Shown: positions 17,801-26,722, counted from the first letter of the stretch. The stretch: 58,512 bases of DNA from an uncultured Flavobacteriaceae bacterium (GCA_947494825.1 CANLWN010000010.1:1-58512), one strand, 5' to 3'. Program-made: numbers and translations. The notes: generated by a model from the letters alone, not told the origin.

Positions 17801-20800
17801 CGATCGAGGTCTCCAGCAGCGACACCGGCGAGGGCCAGGTGTCGGTCAGGACAGCTACGGGTGGATTGACCGACCCGGCAGACTCGCTGACGCTGACCTT
17901 CACCGGCGGCGACAGTGGCAACTGGAGCGTCCCGCAGACGGTGACGGTGACGGGGGTGGATGACAGCGAAAGCGACGGCAATGTGCCCTACATCATCGTC
18001 CTGGCGAGGACGCAGAGCACCGATTCAAACTATAACAACCCAGCCGACCCAAACCTCGACCCCGCCGACGTGTCGGTGACCAACACGGACAATGACGTGA
18101 CCGCGCCGGAGGACGACGACAGTGCCCCGAACGCGGTGGACGAGAACGCCGCCAAGGACACCCTCGTCGGCATCACCGCCTTGGCCAGCGATCCGGACAC
18201 CGGCGATACGGTGACGTACTCGCTCACCGACAACGCCGGCGGGCGGTTCAAGATTCACACCGGCGTCGTGACCGTGGCCAAGGACGCTGCGCTCGACTAC
18301 GAGGTGGCGCAGAGCCACTCGATCACAGTTACCGCGACCAGTACCGACACCTCCACCGCGGCCATGAACTTTACCATCACGGTGACCGACGTGACCGAGG
18401 CGCCGACGGTCACCGTCGCAGATGCCACGGGCGATGAGGACACGGCAATCGGGCTGAGCATCGGCCTGACCGATCCGGAGCCGGACGCGACCCATACTGT
18501 GCGGATCACCGGCGTACCAGACAATGCGACGCTCTCGAAGGGGGCCAAGAACGTCGACGACGGCAGCTGGACCTTGACGTACCTGACACCGGACGATCTC
18601 ACGGGCCTGACCATCACGCCGCCGCTGAACAGCCACGATAACTTCGACCTGGCCGTCACCGCGACCTCCAGGGAGAACGACATGAGCGCGACGTCGGCGG
18701 AACAGATCATCACCGTTACCGTCAACCCGGTCAACGATGCGCCGAACTTTAGCCTTATGGATAATCCGGACCAGACGGTCAACAGGGATGCCGGCCTCCA
18801 AACAGTGACCGGCTTTGCCTCCGGTTTCTCAGCAGGTCCTGCAAACGAGCACACACAAACGCTGGAATCCTACAACGTCACGGTCACGGAAAACCCCGAC
18901 CTCTTCGCGGCATCCTTGGAGGGAATCTCCCCGGCAATCGATACAAACGGCCAACTGACCTATAAACCGGCAACCAATGCCCTCAACGGTATGGCGACGG
19001 TCGAGGTGACGGTGACGGACAGCGGTGGCACCGAACACAATGGGGTCAACACCAGTGAGGCCCGATTCTTCACGATCACCATCGATCTAACAGGGGTTGT
19101 CAGCGTGGACGTTCCGGACGATGGCATTTATAAGATCGGGGATGTACTGGATTTTACCGTGACCTTCAACCATCCCGTCACAATTACCGGGAATCCCCAT
19201 ATTGGTCTGACCGTAGGTGACAACAACATGGTAAATGCCGTCCTGGCCGGAGCGGTGGACACCGCCACCACTGCCACTTTCAGCTATACTATTGCAGAAG
19301 GCCACCTGGACACTGACGGGATCGTCCTGGCAACCGCTATAGATCTTAATGGGGGGACCATTGAATCGAACCATCTCAACGGTCAGCATGCAACCCTTGG
19401 CCTGAACAATGTGGGCAGCACATCCCATGTCCGGATAGATGGAGTGATCCCTACCATCGCAATCGATGCCGTGTCCGGTGATAATGTGATCAACGCCTTG
19501 GAGGGAGACAGCGAGGTGATCATCAGCGGAACCACCACGGGGGCCGAAGACGGGCAGCAGGTCGCTGTGGCCCTTAACGGGAAAACCTACACCGGAACGG
19601 TCGGTGCAAACAGTTGGAGCGTCCGTGTTTCCGCGGCCGAAGCACAGGCCCTTGCGGAGGATACCGCCCATACCATAATGGCGGATGTAAGCGATGCGGC
19701 CGGTAATGGGGCAGAACAGGCCTCCAGCAGCATCACCAGGGACGCCACGGCCCCCACGGTCAGCCGTATTGAGCGCTATGACCCGGACAATCCGGGCAGA
19801 GCTCCCAATGAAACGACCAACAGCGAAACGGTCACCTTCAGGGTCACCTTCAGTGAAGCGGTACAAAATGTGGGCGCAGAAGATTTTACCGTTTCGGCCG
19901 GTCCCGGTGTTACACAAACAGAAACAGGAACTATTAACGTCCAGCCGGCGGCTACCGATGGAGATGGGGCGGTCTATGATGTCACTGTTTCCGGGATCGA
20001 GGGGAACGGTACCCTGGGCCTGGGCTTTGCCGAAAACCCCACGATCACCGACCTTGCGGGCAATGCCCTGACAGGCCCGGTGGCCCTTCCCGGGGATGCA
20101 CAAAACTATAGCATAGATAATACGGCCCCGGAGATCACAGACCTGGCACCGGCCCCTGATGCCATAGTGGCGGCCGATTTTGAAGTAGGCTATACCCTTG
20201 GTGAAGCGGGATCCCAAGGTACGATCACCTTTACAAGAACGGGCGCTGAAGAGGAAACACACACCTATACCATGCAGCCAGGGGACCTTACCGCTGCGTC
20301 CCACACCATATCACGGGAAAGCCTGGAGGCCGGTACGGAATTTGCTGCCCTGGTGAACGGGGCCACTTACAGCATCCAGATTTCGGTGACCGATGCGGTG
20401 GGCAATACGGGAACGGCCCGGGCAACCGGCATTACCTTCGATACGGAGGCCCCCATGGTCCTCAGTATTCTGCGCCATGACCCGGAGGCGGAAACAACCA
20501 ACAACGAGAATGTCACCTTCAGGGTCACCTTCAGTGAAGCGGTACAAAATGTGGGCGGGGAAGATTTTACCGTTTCGGCCGGTCCCGGTGTTACACAAAC
20601 AGAAACAGGAACTATTAACGTCCAGCCGGCGGCTACCGATGGAGATGGGGCGGTCTATGATGTCACTGTTTCCGGGATCGAGGGGAACGGTACCCTGGGC
20701 CTGGGCTTTGCCGAAAACCCCACGATCACCGACCTTGCGGGCAATGCCCTGACAGGCCCGGTGGCCCTTCCCGGGGATGCACAAAACTATAGCATAGATA

Positions 20801-23800
20801 ATACGGCCCCGGAGATCACGGACCTGGCACCGGCCCCTGATGCCATAGTGGCGGCCGATTTTGAAGTAGGCTATACCCTTGGTGAAACGGGGTCCGAAGG
20901 TACCATCACTTTTAGCAGAACGGGCGGCGCTGAAGAGGAAACACATACCTATACCATAAGCGGAGACCATCTTACCGCCGCCACCCACACCATATCACGG
21001 GAAACCCTGGAGGGCGATACCGGCTTTGCTGCCCTGGTGAACGGGGCCATTTACAGCATCCAGATTTCGGTGACCGATGCGGCGGGCAATACGGGAACGG
21101 CCGGGCTAACCAATATTACCTTTGATACGGAGGCCCCCATGGTCCTCAGTATTCTGCGCCATGACCCGGAGGCGGAAACAACCAACAACGAGAATGTCAC
21201 CTTCAGGGTCACCTTCAGTGAAGCGGTACAAAATGTGGGCGGGGAAGATTTTACCGTTTCGGCCGGTCCCGGTGTTACACAAACAGAAACAGGAACTATT
21301 AGCGCCCGGAAGACTACCGATGCGGTTTACCTGGTAACCGTTCCAGGGATCAGCGGGAACGGTACCCTGGGCCTGGGCTTTGCCGAAAACCCCACGATCA
21401 CCGACCTTGCGGGCAATGCCCTGACAGGCCCGGTGGCCCTTCCCGGGGATGCACAAAACTATAGCATAGATAATACGGCCCCGGAGATCACGGACCTGGC
21501 ACCGGCCCCTGATGCCATAGTGGCGGCCGATTTTGAAGTAGGCTATACCCTTGGTGAAACGGGGTCCGAAGGTACCATCACTTTTAGCAGAACGGGCGGC
21601 GCTGAAGAGGAAACACATACCTATACCATAAGCGGAGACCATCTTACCGCTGCGTCCCACACCATATCACGGGAAAGCCTGGAGGCCGGTACGGAATTTG
21701 CTGCCCTGGTGAACGGGGCCATTTACAGTATCGATATTTCGGTGACCGATGCGGCGGGCAATACGGGAACGGCCCGGGCAACCGGTATTACCTTCGATAC
21801 GGAGGCCCCCATGGTCCTCAGTATTCTGCGCCATGCTCCTCCCGACCAAACGACCAACAGTAAGAATGTCACCTTCCGGGTCACCTTTTCGGAGGCGGTA
21901 CAAAATGTGGGCGTAGAAGATTTCGCCGTTTTGATCGGGAACGGTGTTAGACAAACAGGAAGTATTAACGCCCAGGCAACTTCCGATGGCAACGGGACGG
22001 TCTATGATGTCACCGTTTCCGGGATCGAGGGGAACGGTACCCTGGGCCTGGGCTTTGCCGAGAGCCCCACGATCACCGACCTTGCGGGCAATGCCCTGAC
22101 AGACCCGGAGCCGGTAACCGAACAGACCTATACCATAGATAATACGGCCGCCGACACCAGTCCTCCCGTGGTCAACGGTATTTCATTGCCCGACGACCCC
22201 GCTCCTGCGGCAAATGCGACCAGTGTCGGTTTTGTGGTGACCTTTAATGAAGGGGCCAATAATGTCACCGCCGATGATTTTACAATAGATCGCTCAGAAG
22301 GGGTAACAGGAAACATCAGCGAGATCGGTGGCAATGGTACAAATTACACGGTCACCGTAAGTTCCATAACGGGAACAGGTACCCTACGCCTTGACCTGAA
22401 AGCATCGACCGATATTGTCGATGCCGCGGGCAACGGGAACAATACCAATGGCCATGTGGCAGCGTTTACCGGTGGGGCCGTGCATACCGTTGATACGGAG
22501 GCCCCAACGGGTTATTCGGTGGCCATTGACCAGGGGACGATCAATGCGGGCAATGCGGACTCGGTAAGTTTTAGCTTTACCGATGCGGAAACGGGGGCTA
22601 CCTACCATTACAGTTTTAGCAGCGATAGAGGCGGTACGGAAGTGACGGGCAGTGGCACGGTAGGAACTGCTACCGATAAGGTCACTGATATCGATGTCAG
22701 CGATCTGGGCGATGGTACGGTCACCTTGAGCGTGGCCCTGGCCGATACCCATGGCAATACAGGCAGTGCCGTGACCGATACGGCGACCAAGGATACAGGT
22801 ATCCCCACAGTGGCCAATGTGACCTCCTCCGAATCGGACGGCACCTATGGCACGGATGCTGTGATCTCCATCCAGGTCGAGTTTTCCGAGGCGGTGATCG
22901 TTTCGGGCACCCCCCGCCTCGCTTTGGAGACCGGGACCCAGGACCGGACGGCCAGCTATACCTCGGGATCCGGCACTACCACCCTGACCTTTGCCTATAC
23001 CGTCCAGGCCGGTGATGTTACCGATGACCTGGACTATACCGGTGCCAATGCCCTGACGGCCGGGGCCGGTATCCGGGATGCGGCGGGCAATGATGCCATG
23101 GTAACGCTCCCCGGACCGGGAACTGCCGGTTCCCTGGGCGCCAATAAGGCGCTGGTGATCGATACACGGCCCACGGTCACACTTTCCGTCGATGAGAATC
23201 GCATTGATGAGACAGATGGGACGGCCACTTTGACCGCCCGCTTGTCCACCACATGGAACGCGGATGTAACGGTCGGGCTTTCCTACTCCGGGTTTGCTGC
23301 CCGGGGAACGGATTATAACGGCCCTGACGGCATCACGGTTCCCGCAGGGGAACTTTCCGCTTCGGGGACGGTCACAACACTTCCGGATACAGCGGTAGAA
23401 TCCAATGAGACGATCATTGTTGATGTCCGGGATGTAGTTAATGGCATAGAAGAAGACATACAGCCACTGACCATTACCATCATTGATGACGATACACGGA
23501 ACGTTTACTTTGCAAGCGACGCTTCATCCGGCAATGAGGACATAAACTCGGCTACCGTGGAGGTCCTTCTTTCAGCGAACAGCACAGAGAACGCAAGTGT
23601 TCATTATACGGTCACCGGAACCGCTACCGGGGGTACGGACCATGCCCTTGCCGGTGGTACCCTGACCTTTCCACCGGGCGGCCTTTCACAAAGCATTTCC
23701 ATTAGCGGTATTGTGGATGATAACATCGTCGAGGCCGATGAAACGGTGATCATCACTTTGTCCGGCCCCTCCAATGCCAACCTTGGAGAAATTACGGAGT

Positions 23801-25167
23801 ACACCTATACCATTCTGGACAATGATACCGCAGCAGTGACCATGGCCGATGTTTCCGGTACGGAGAACGGCGGGGACATTACGGTAAGGGCCGTGCTGGA
23901 CCGTCCGGTGCAGGGCGGCTTTACGGTAAAAGTAAGTACCGCGGACGGAACAGCGACCTCCGGAAGCGATTATACCGCTGTCAGTAGCCATACCCTGACA
24001 TTTGAAGGAAGGGAGGGTGAAGTGCATACTTTTACCATCGGCCCGATCAATGATGATAAGGCAGAGCTCGATAAGACCCTGACGGTAAGCATGTCCGATC
24101 TGGCACCAACAGCTTTACCGGTGGACATCACCGACACCGCCACCGTAACGATCATAGATGACGATAACACTGCTCCCGAGGTGGCCAAACCCATCGGGGA
24201 ACAACAACTGTCCACGGGCACCGGCGATCATACCATTGCCCTGGCAGAGGTATTTTCCGATGCGAACGGGGACCGGCTCACCTTCTCGGCAGAGTCAACC
24301 AACACAGCTATAGTTAGGGCAAGTATCTCCGACGCAGTCCTTACACTTACCGTAGTGGGAACGGGCACGGCCACCATCAGTGTTACCGCAGACGATGGTT
24401 TTGGAGGCACTGTCGTACACACATTTAAAGTAAAGGTGGCCTGTGCCATCGAGGCACTACCGACGGACAATTTCCAGCTTCGGGCCACCGGCGAGACCTG
24501 TGGGGACAAGAACAATGGTTCGATCCGTATCACCGCAGGGCAGGAACTTGAATACACTGCCACAATAAACAACAACAGCCATGAATTCAGTAAGACCCTG
24601 GAAGTCAGGGACCTGTCCCCGGGCAGTTATAGGGTCTGCATCTCCATTGAGGATGTTTCCGCCTGCCAACAGTGTTTTGAACTGCAGATCGACGAGGCCC
24701 CCGTACTGGCCGGGAAGACCACGGTGAACAAAACCGCTGGGCTCCGCGCCCGGGTAGGCGTGGAAATAGCCTCCGGTACGGCACCCTATACGGTCAGGGT
24801 CAACGATAAGATCATTGGCCAATACGGTACGGGAAGCTTTTCCGTGACGGTGGACCCATGGGACAAGGTAGAGGTCCTTTCCAGTGTGGCCTGTGAGGGG
24901 AAACTGGCCGTGGCGCTCGAAGGGTCCGGAACAACAAGGGTCAGTGAGAACCCTGTGGGTTCCCAGGTGGAGTTCATGGTCCCCGGCGTGGTGAAGGACC
25001 GTATGGTTGTGGATATCTATAATACGTCCGGGGCCAGGGTGTCTACGGGCATGTATCCCATCAACAATAACAAAGTGGTGGTGGGCACGGAGCAATTGGA
25101 GGCAGGGGTGTATTTGGTGTACTTGGGAGCGGGAAGTCCTAGAAGGTTTAAGGTCATAAAGGAATGA
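14851..25167 (+). CDS. Giant repeat-containing surface adhesin with T9SS C-terminal sorting domain
   Basis: A 3438-residue protein. A long signal peptide ends near AQAQ (residues 45-48). Residues 51-1083 hold eight 123-135-residue Ca-binding-like repeats, each opening GVTV and closing VTNTDDDTA. Cadherin-like and related Ig domains follow (about 1088-1300), with further Ig-like domains to about 1630. About three and a half copies of a 224-233-residue unit starting AP.V begin at residues 1634, 1867, 2095 and 2319. Three Calx-beta-like domains (about 2772-3107) and another Ig-like domain come next. The last 74 residues (about 3365-3438) are a type A T9SS sorting domain ending VYLVYLG..RFKVIKE. 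The protein should be exported by Sec, passed through T9SS and held on the surface, probably for adhesion. DNA for residues about 25-1300 is far richer in G+C than the rest, so the gene looks chimeric. No enzymatic domain was seen. Confidence 0.9.
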   Translation: MKKTLPLKKGNRAYKRSFPVLHRWARTLALIAIAGFAWLAAPVAAQAQSAGVTVTAAADLTTTEGGGTATFTVELTSQPTAAVTIEVSSSDTGEGQVSVGTATGGLTDPADSLTLTFTGGDSGNWSVPQTVTVTGVDDDVDDDDQPYIIDLAATSTDTNYNGITTDDVSVTNTDDDTAGVTVGALTSNTTEAGGTGSFTVALTSRPTENVTIGVRSGDTGEGKVSVRTATGGLTNPAGSLTLTFTGGDSGNWNVPQEVIITGVDDFHVDKNQLYTIFLDPARSRDQNYNGINPRDVSVTNIDDDTAGVTVSATSITTREAGDQTSLFFTVVLDTRLPSGQVTIEVTSGDPSEGQVSVRTDGGGMTDPADSLILTFQGGSSTTNPNTSRIPQEVFVTGVDDPDDDDDVTYTISLETLPASSNGYDVVVVDEVRVTNIDDDTAGVTVTPTDADPTTTEAGGTTTFTVELDSRPAHEVTMGVTSSDTGEGLVSVTTEGGELTTPAGSLTLTFTGSDVSNSNWNVPQEVTVTGVDDSESDGDEPYIIVLASTRSSDLAYERKFNPDNISMTNQDDDTAGVTVTPTDADPTTTEAGGTTTFDVVLTSQPTHEVTIELSSSNPNEGTVSSVTDEGGESTLQALIFTRSNWNLAQTVTVTGVDDDVDDDDQPYDIVLAATSTDNNYNGIPTDDVSVTNTDDDTAGVTVGAISGPTTEGGGTATFTVALTSEPTHSVDITVSSSDTGEGQVSVGTATGGLTDPADSLTLTFTGGDSGNWSVPQTVTVTGVDDDVDDDDQPYIIDLAATSTDTNYNGITTDDVSVTNTDDDTAGVTVGAISGPTTEGGGTATFTVVLTSQPTHSVDIAVSSRDTGEGQVSVRTATGGLTDPADSLTLAFTGGDSGNWSVPQTVTVTGKDDSESDGNVTYIIDLMAASVDTNYHGITAADVTVTNTDDETAGVTVGAISGPTTEGGGTATFTVVLTSRPTAAVTIEVSSSDTGEGQVSVRTATGGLTDPADSLTLTFTGGDSGNWSVPQTVTVTGVDDSESDGNVPYIIVLARTQSTDSNYNNPADPNLDPADVSVTNTDNDVTAPEDDDSAPNAVDENAAKDTLVGITALASDPDTGDTVTYSLTDNAGGRFKIHTGVVTVAKDAALDYEVAQSHSITVTATSTDTSTAAMNFTITVTDVTEAPTVTVADATGDEDTAIGLSIGLTDPEPDATHTVRITGVPDNATLSKGAKNVDDGSWTLTYLTPDDLTGLTITPPLNSHDNFDLAVTATSRENDMSATSAEQIITVTVNPVNDAPNFSLMDNPDQTVNRDAGLQTVTGFASGFSAGPANEHTQTLESYNVTVTENPDLFAASLEGISPAIDTNGQLTYKPATNALNGMATVEVTVTDSGGTEHNGVNTSEARFFTITIDLTGVVSVDVPDDGIYKIGDVLDFTVTFNHPVTITGNPHIGLTVGDNNMVNAVLAGAVDTATTATFSYTIAEGHLDTDGIVLATAIDLNGGTIESNHLNGQHATLGLNNVGSTSHVRIDGVIPTIAIDAVSGDNVINALEGDSEVIISGTTTGAEDGQQVAVALNGKTYTGTVGANSWSVRVSAAEAQALAEDTAHTIMADVSDAAGNGAEQASSSITRDATAPTVSRIERYDPDNPGRAPNETTNSETVTFRVTFSEAVQNVGAEDFTVSAGPGVTQTETGTINVQPAATDGDGAVYDVTVSGIEGNGTLGLGFAENPTITDLAGNALTGPVALPGDAQNYSIDNTAPEITDLAPAPDAIVAADFEVGYTLGEAGSQGTITFTRTGAEEETHTYTMQPGDLTAASHTISRESLEAGTEFAALVNGATYSIQISVTDAVGNTGTARATGITFDTEAPMVLSILRHDPEAETTNNENVTFRVTFSEAVQNVGGEDFTVSAGPGVTQTETGTINVQPAATDGDGAVYDVTVSGIEGNGTLGLGFAENPTITDLAGNALTGPVALPGDAQNYSIDNTAPEITDLAPAPDAIVAADFEVGYTLGETGSEGTITFSRTGGAEEETHTYTISGDHLTAATHTISRETLEGDTGFAALVNGAIYSIQISVTDAAGNTGTAGLTNITFDTEAPMVLSILRHDPEAETTNNENVTFRVTFSEAVQNVGGEDFTVSAGPGVTQTETGTISARKTTDAVYLVTVPGISGNGTLGLGFAENPTITDLAGNALTGPVALPGDAQNYSIDNTAPEITDLAPAPDAIVAADFEVGYTLGETGSEGTITFSRTGGAEEETHTYTISGDHLTAASHTISRESLEAGTEFAALVNGAIYSIDISVTDAAGNTGTARATGITFDTEAPMVLSILRHAPPDQTTNSKNVTFRVTFSEAVQNVGVEDFAVLIGNGVRQTGSINAQATSDGNGTVYDVTVSGIEGNGTLGLGFAESPTITDLAGNALTDPEPVTEQTYTIDNTAADTSPPVVNGISLPDDPAPAANATSVGFVVTFNEGANNVTADDFTIDRSEGVTGNISEIGGNGTNYTVTVSSITGTGTLRLDLKASTDIVDAAGNGNNTNGHVAAFTGGAVHTVDTEAPTGYSVAIDQGTINAGNADSVSFSFTDAETGATYHYSFSSDRGGTEVTGSGTVGTATDKVTDIDVSDLGDGTVTLSVALADTHGNTGSAVTDTATKDTGIPTVANVTSSESDGTYGTDAVISIQVEFSEAVIVSGTPRLALETGTQDRTASYTSGSGTTTLTFAYTVQAGDVTDDLDYTGANALTAGAGIRDAAGNDAMVTLPGPGTAGSLGANKALVIDTRPTVTLSVDENRIDETDGTATLTARLSTTWNADVTVGLSYSGFAARGTDYNGPDGITVPAGELSASGTVTTLPDTAVESNETIIVDVRDVVNGIEEDIQPLTITIIDDDTRNVYFASDASSGNEDINSATVEVLLSANSTENASVHYTVTGTATGGTDHALAGGTLTFPPGGLSQSISISGIVDDNIVEADETVIITLSGPSNANLGEITEYTYTILDNDTAAVTMADVSGTENGGDITVRAVLDRPVQGGFTVKVSTADGTATSGSDYTAVSSHTLTFEGREGEVHTFTIGPINDDKAELDKTLTVSMSDLAPTALPVDITDTATVTIIDDDNTAPEVAKPIGEQQLSTGTGDHTIALAEVFSDANGDRLTFSAESTNTAIVRASISDAVLTLTVVGTGTATISVTADDGFGGTVVHTFKVKVACAIEALPTDNFQLRATGETCGDKNNGSIRITAGQELEYTATINNNSHEFSKTLEVRDLSPGSYRVCISIEDVSACQQCFELQIDEAPVLAGKTTVNKTAGLRARVGVEIASGTAPYTVRVNDKIIGQYGTGSFSVTVDPWDKVEVLSSVACEGKLAVALEGSGTTRVSENPVGSQVEFMVPGVVKDRMVVDIYNTSGARVSTGMYPINNNKVVVGTEQLEAGVYLVYLGAGSPRRFKVIKE
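14925..18740 (+). other. GC-rich foreign-looking segment inside the adhesin gene
   Basis: From about codon 25 the coding sequence changes from AT-rich flavobacterial style (the first line of the gene is full of AAA codons) to runs of GCG, GGC, ACG and CTG. It changes back near base 18740, just after the NPVNDAPNF motif. The reading frame is intact across both edges. The segment carries the hydrophobic core of the signal peptide, all eight GVTV repeats, and the cadherin-like domains. Boundaries are judged by eye to within some tens of bases. Confidence 0.7.
15001..18099 (+). repeat. Eight tandem GVTV/Calx-beta-like coding repeats
   Basis: Units begin at 15001, 15385, 15769, 16174, 16573, 16942, 17323 and 17704 and are 369-405 nt long. 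Some copies are nearly identical at the DNA level: bases 15109-15398 match 17047-17336 without a difference (290 nt). The Asp-rich loops (VDDDVDDDDQPY and DNDDDTA-like) suggest calcium binding. Confidence 0.9.
19750..22146 (+). repeat. Long tandem coding repeats with APMVLSILRH-type starts
   Basis: Units begin at 19750, 20449, 21133 and 21805; the last is shorter. Bases 20683-20978 and 21355-21650 are identical over 296 nt, which shows recent duplication or gene conversion. Each full unit encodes two Ig-like domains, one with TFRVTFSEAVQNVG and one with APEITDLAPAPDA. The base composition is closer to the host than in the upstream repeats. Confidence 0.9.
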
Positions 25168-25577
25168 AAACAGTATGCAGTGGGCAAATGTAAGTTTTGA
25201 GTTATTGAATTATGAATTAGGGTTGTCAGTTAACAGTAATCGGTAAACGAGAAACCTGAAACAGTAGGCGGTTGGCGGTTGGCAGGTGGCAAACTTAAGT
25301 TATGAACTATGAGTGATGAGCTAAAAAAGGTATGAGTTAAAGAGTTAAGGGCGAACCATGTGCGATGAACTCCTTTCGCTATTACCTATTCCCTCTTCCC
25401 TTATAAAGCGACGTATGATGGATGACAATGAACAGTAACCAAATAGCAATGAACAACAAACGAGAAACCTGAAACAGTTGGCAGTGAGCAGTTGGCAGTG
25501 GAGAGTTATGTGTGATGAATTAAAAAGGGATGGTTGACGGATTATGAGTGATGAGTTAAGGAGTTATGAATTGGCAA

Positions 25578-25604
25578 TGCGCTCAGCGCCTAGCGTATAG
25601 CGCA
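25578..25604. repeat. Mini-hairpin E of the covarying family
   Basis: Outer stem TGCGCT with AGCGCA (6 bp, perfect), spacers CAG and TAT, inner stem CGC with GCG around CTA. The loop is one base longer than in the other four members. Otherwise the geometry is the same. Confidence 0.7.
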
Positions 25605-25684
25605 ATGCACCATTAAGGACACTGAACAGTTAACAATGAACAATAAACAATGGGTGGTGGACAATTTGGATCGAACAGTGAACC

Positions 25685-25752
25685 GGAGGATTCTTCGCTT
25701 CACTCTGAACGACAATGTATATCGGTTTGTCATTCCGAGCCAGCGAGGAATC
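25685..25752. repeat. Inverted pair of short dispersed repeats
   Basis: A segment with GATTCTTCGCTTC and GAACGACA is followed after a short spacer by TGTCATTCC and GAGGAATCTCG, which is an imperfect inverse of the first. Together they could form a large imperfect hairpin. A related single copy (GGATTCCGC with GCGGAATGACA) lies at about 27140-27168. Sequences of this kind are, as far as I know, common between genes in Bacteroidota. Confidence 0.6.
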
Positions 25753-25807
25753 TCGACCTTGAACCTTGAACCTTGAACTTAATGATAAACAGTAAAAAAC
25801 AAAGATT

Positions 25808-26527
25808 ATGAAAAGTATGAAAAAAGAACTTATCGCCTTCTTGGGCCTATGTACAGTATTGTTTATGGGATGCCCGGGAGGAGTAGATGATCCACCGGTA
25901 GTTCCGCCAACACCTCCGTCAACGGAGAACCAGGCCCCTTCCGTTCCCGCCCTGGTGTTCCCTGCCAATGGCGGGGATTGCACGAACATTTCCCTGGAAC
26001 TGAAATGGAACCCGGCCACCGACCCTGAGGGGGACCCAATAAGTTATGTAGTGGAGATCGCCACCAGCGGTAATTTTTCCCCGGTACTGTTCAGTGCCAC
26101 CACCTCGGAGGCCGCAAGGAGTTTTGACCTGGAAAAGGGGACCGCCTACCATTGGCGGGTACGGGCCAGGGATACTAAGGGCAATGAAAGTGCCCATTCT
26201 CCCGTACATACCTTTTTCACGGAACCTGAAGCGGCGGTGAACCATGTTCCCCAAGTCCCTGAGATCGTGTCCCCGGCATTGGGCGCAACGGTAAGGGAAG
26301 ACAGCGCGGAAATGAAATGGAAGGTCGGGGACAGCGATAACGATCCGCTACGGTCCCATCTGTATTTTGGAACGGAAAATCCGCCCCCATCGCACAGGGA
26401 CAACCTGGAAACGACAACGGAGGAGGTAACCGTGGAGGTCGGGAAGGCCTACTACTGGAGGATTGTGGTCAGGGACGACAAAGGGGGTGTGGCCATTGGC
26501 CCGGTATGGAGTTTTACGGTGGAGTAA
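25808..26527 (+). CDS. Lipoprotein with two fibronectin type III-like domains
   Basis: A 239-residue outer-membrane lipoprotein. The lipobox ends FMGC with the Cys at residue 22; an internal ATG three codons in gives an equally good signal. A Pro/Asp-rich linker (residues about 25-45) leads to two FnIII-like beta-sandwich domains, about 48-142 and 147-239. Each has the P..P....P..G pattern, a W in the B strand and YHWRV/YYWRI near the end. It follows the giant adhesin on the same strand and sits inside the repeat-bounded island, so a role in adhesin display or the same surface structure is possible. No catalytic motif is visible. Confidence 0.88.
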   Translation: MKSMKKELIAFLGLCTVLFMGCPGGVDDPPVVPPTPPSTENQAPSVPALVFPANGGDCTNISLELKWNPATDPEGDPISYVVEIATSGNFSPVLFSATTSEAARSFDLEKGTAYHWRVRARDTKGNESAHSPVHTFFTEPEAAVNHVPQVPEIVSPALGATVREDSAEMKWKVGDSDNDPLRSHLYFGTENPPPSHRDNLETTTEEVTVEVGKAYYWRIVVRDDKGGVAIGPVWSFTVE

Positions 26528-26587
26528 GACAGTAGAATCAGTGGCCTATTATACGCTCCATCATTTAGGAACAAAAACCATGGAACA

Positions 26588-26722
26588 ATGAAACCGAAGA
26601 ATAGTTTTGGTGAAAAGGTATTGAGGGGAGTCCTTCGGTTTATCATAACAGTCCTGGTGGTGACACTACTTGGCGCCATCGTCTACATCGTACTCTGGTA
26701 CTTTGGGCTGTGGAAATCATAA
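26588..26722 (+). CDS. Small single-pass membrane protein, 44 residues
   Basis: A short open frame beginning MKPKNSFGEKVLRG, followed by one strong transmembrane helix (FIITVLVVTLLGAIVYIVLW) and a short YFGLWKS tail. The basic N-terminus and hydrophobic core predict a cytoplasmic N-terminus. It starts 60 nt after the FnIII lipoprotein stop in the same direction, and composition changes to repeat DNA right after its stop. I do not recognise a family. Its coding nature is inferred from the clean amphipathic/hydrophobic layout and its position. Confidence 0.6.
   Translation: MKPKNSFGEKVLRGVLRFIITVLVVTLLGAIVYIVLWYFGLWKS

Larger units (their letters stand above)
25168..25807. other. Repeat-rich intergenic tract downstream of the adhesin gene
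   Basis: No gene is supported in these 640 nt. It contains several heptad stretches of CARTNNN units (about 25220-25290, 25430-25505 and 25625-25680), mini-hairpin E, an inverted pair of short dispersed repeats (about 25685-25752), and a short CTTGAAC heptad run (about 25758-25780) just before the lipoprotein gene. A block reading AAACGAGAAA then CCTGAAACAG occurs twice here and once more near the end of the window. Confidence 0.8.

Noticed and set aside
19087-20988. Long minus-strand open frames (405 and 225 codons) in the second repeat block
   Set aside because: They repeat with the 680-700-nt period of the coding repeats and show no recognisable protein features, so they are shadows.
14851-25167. 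Adhesin considered as two genes wrongly joined
   Set aside because: The frame is open from the signal peptide to the sorting domain with no stop or frameshift at either composition step, and repeat domains continue across the boundary, so one polypeptide is the simplest reading, pending assembly checks.
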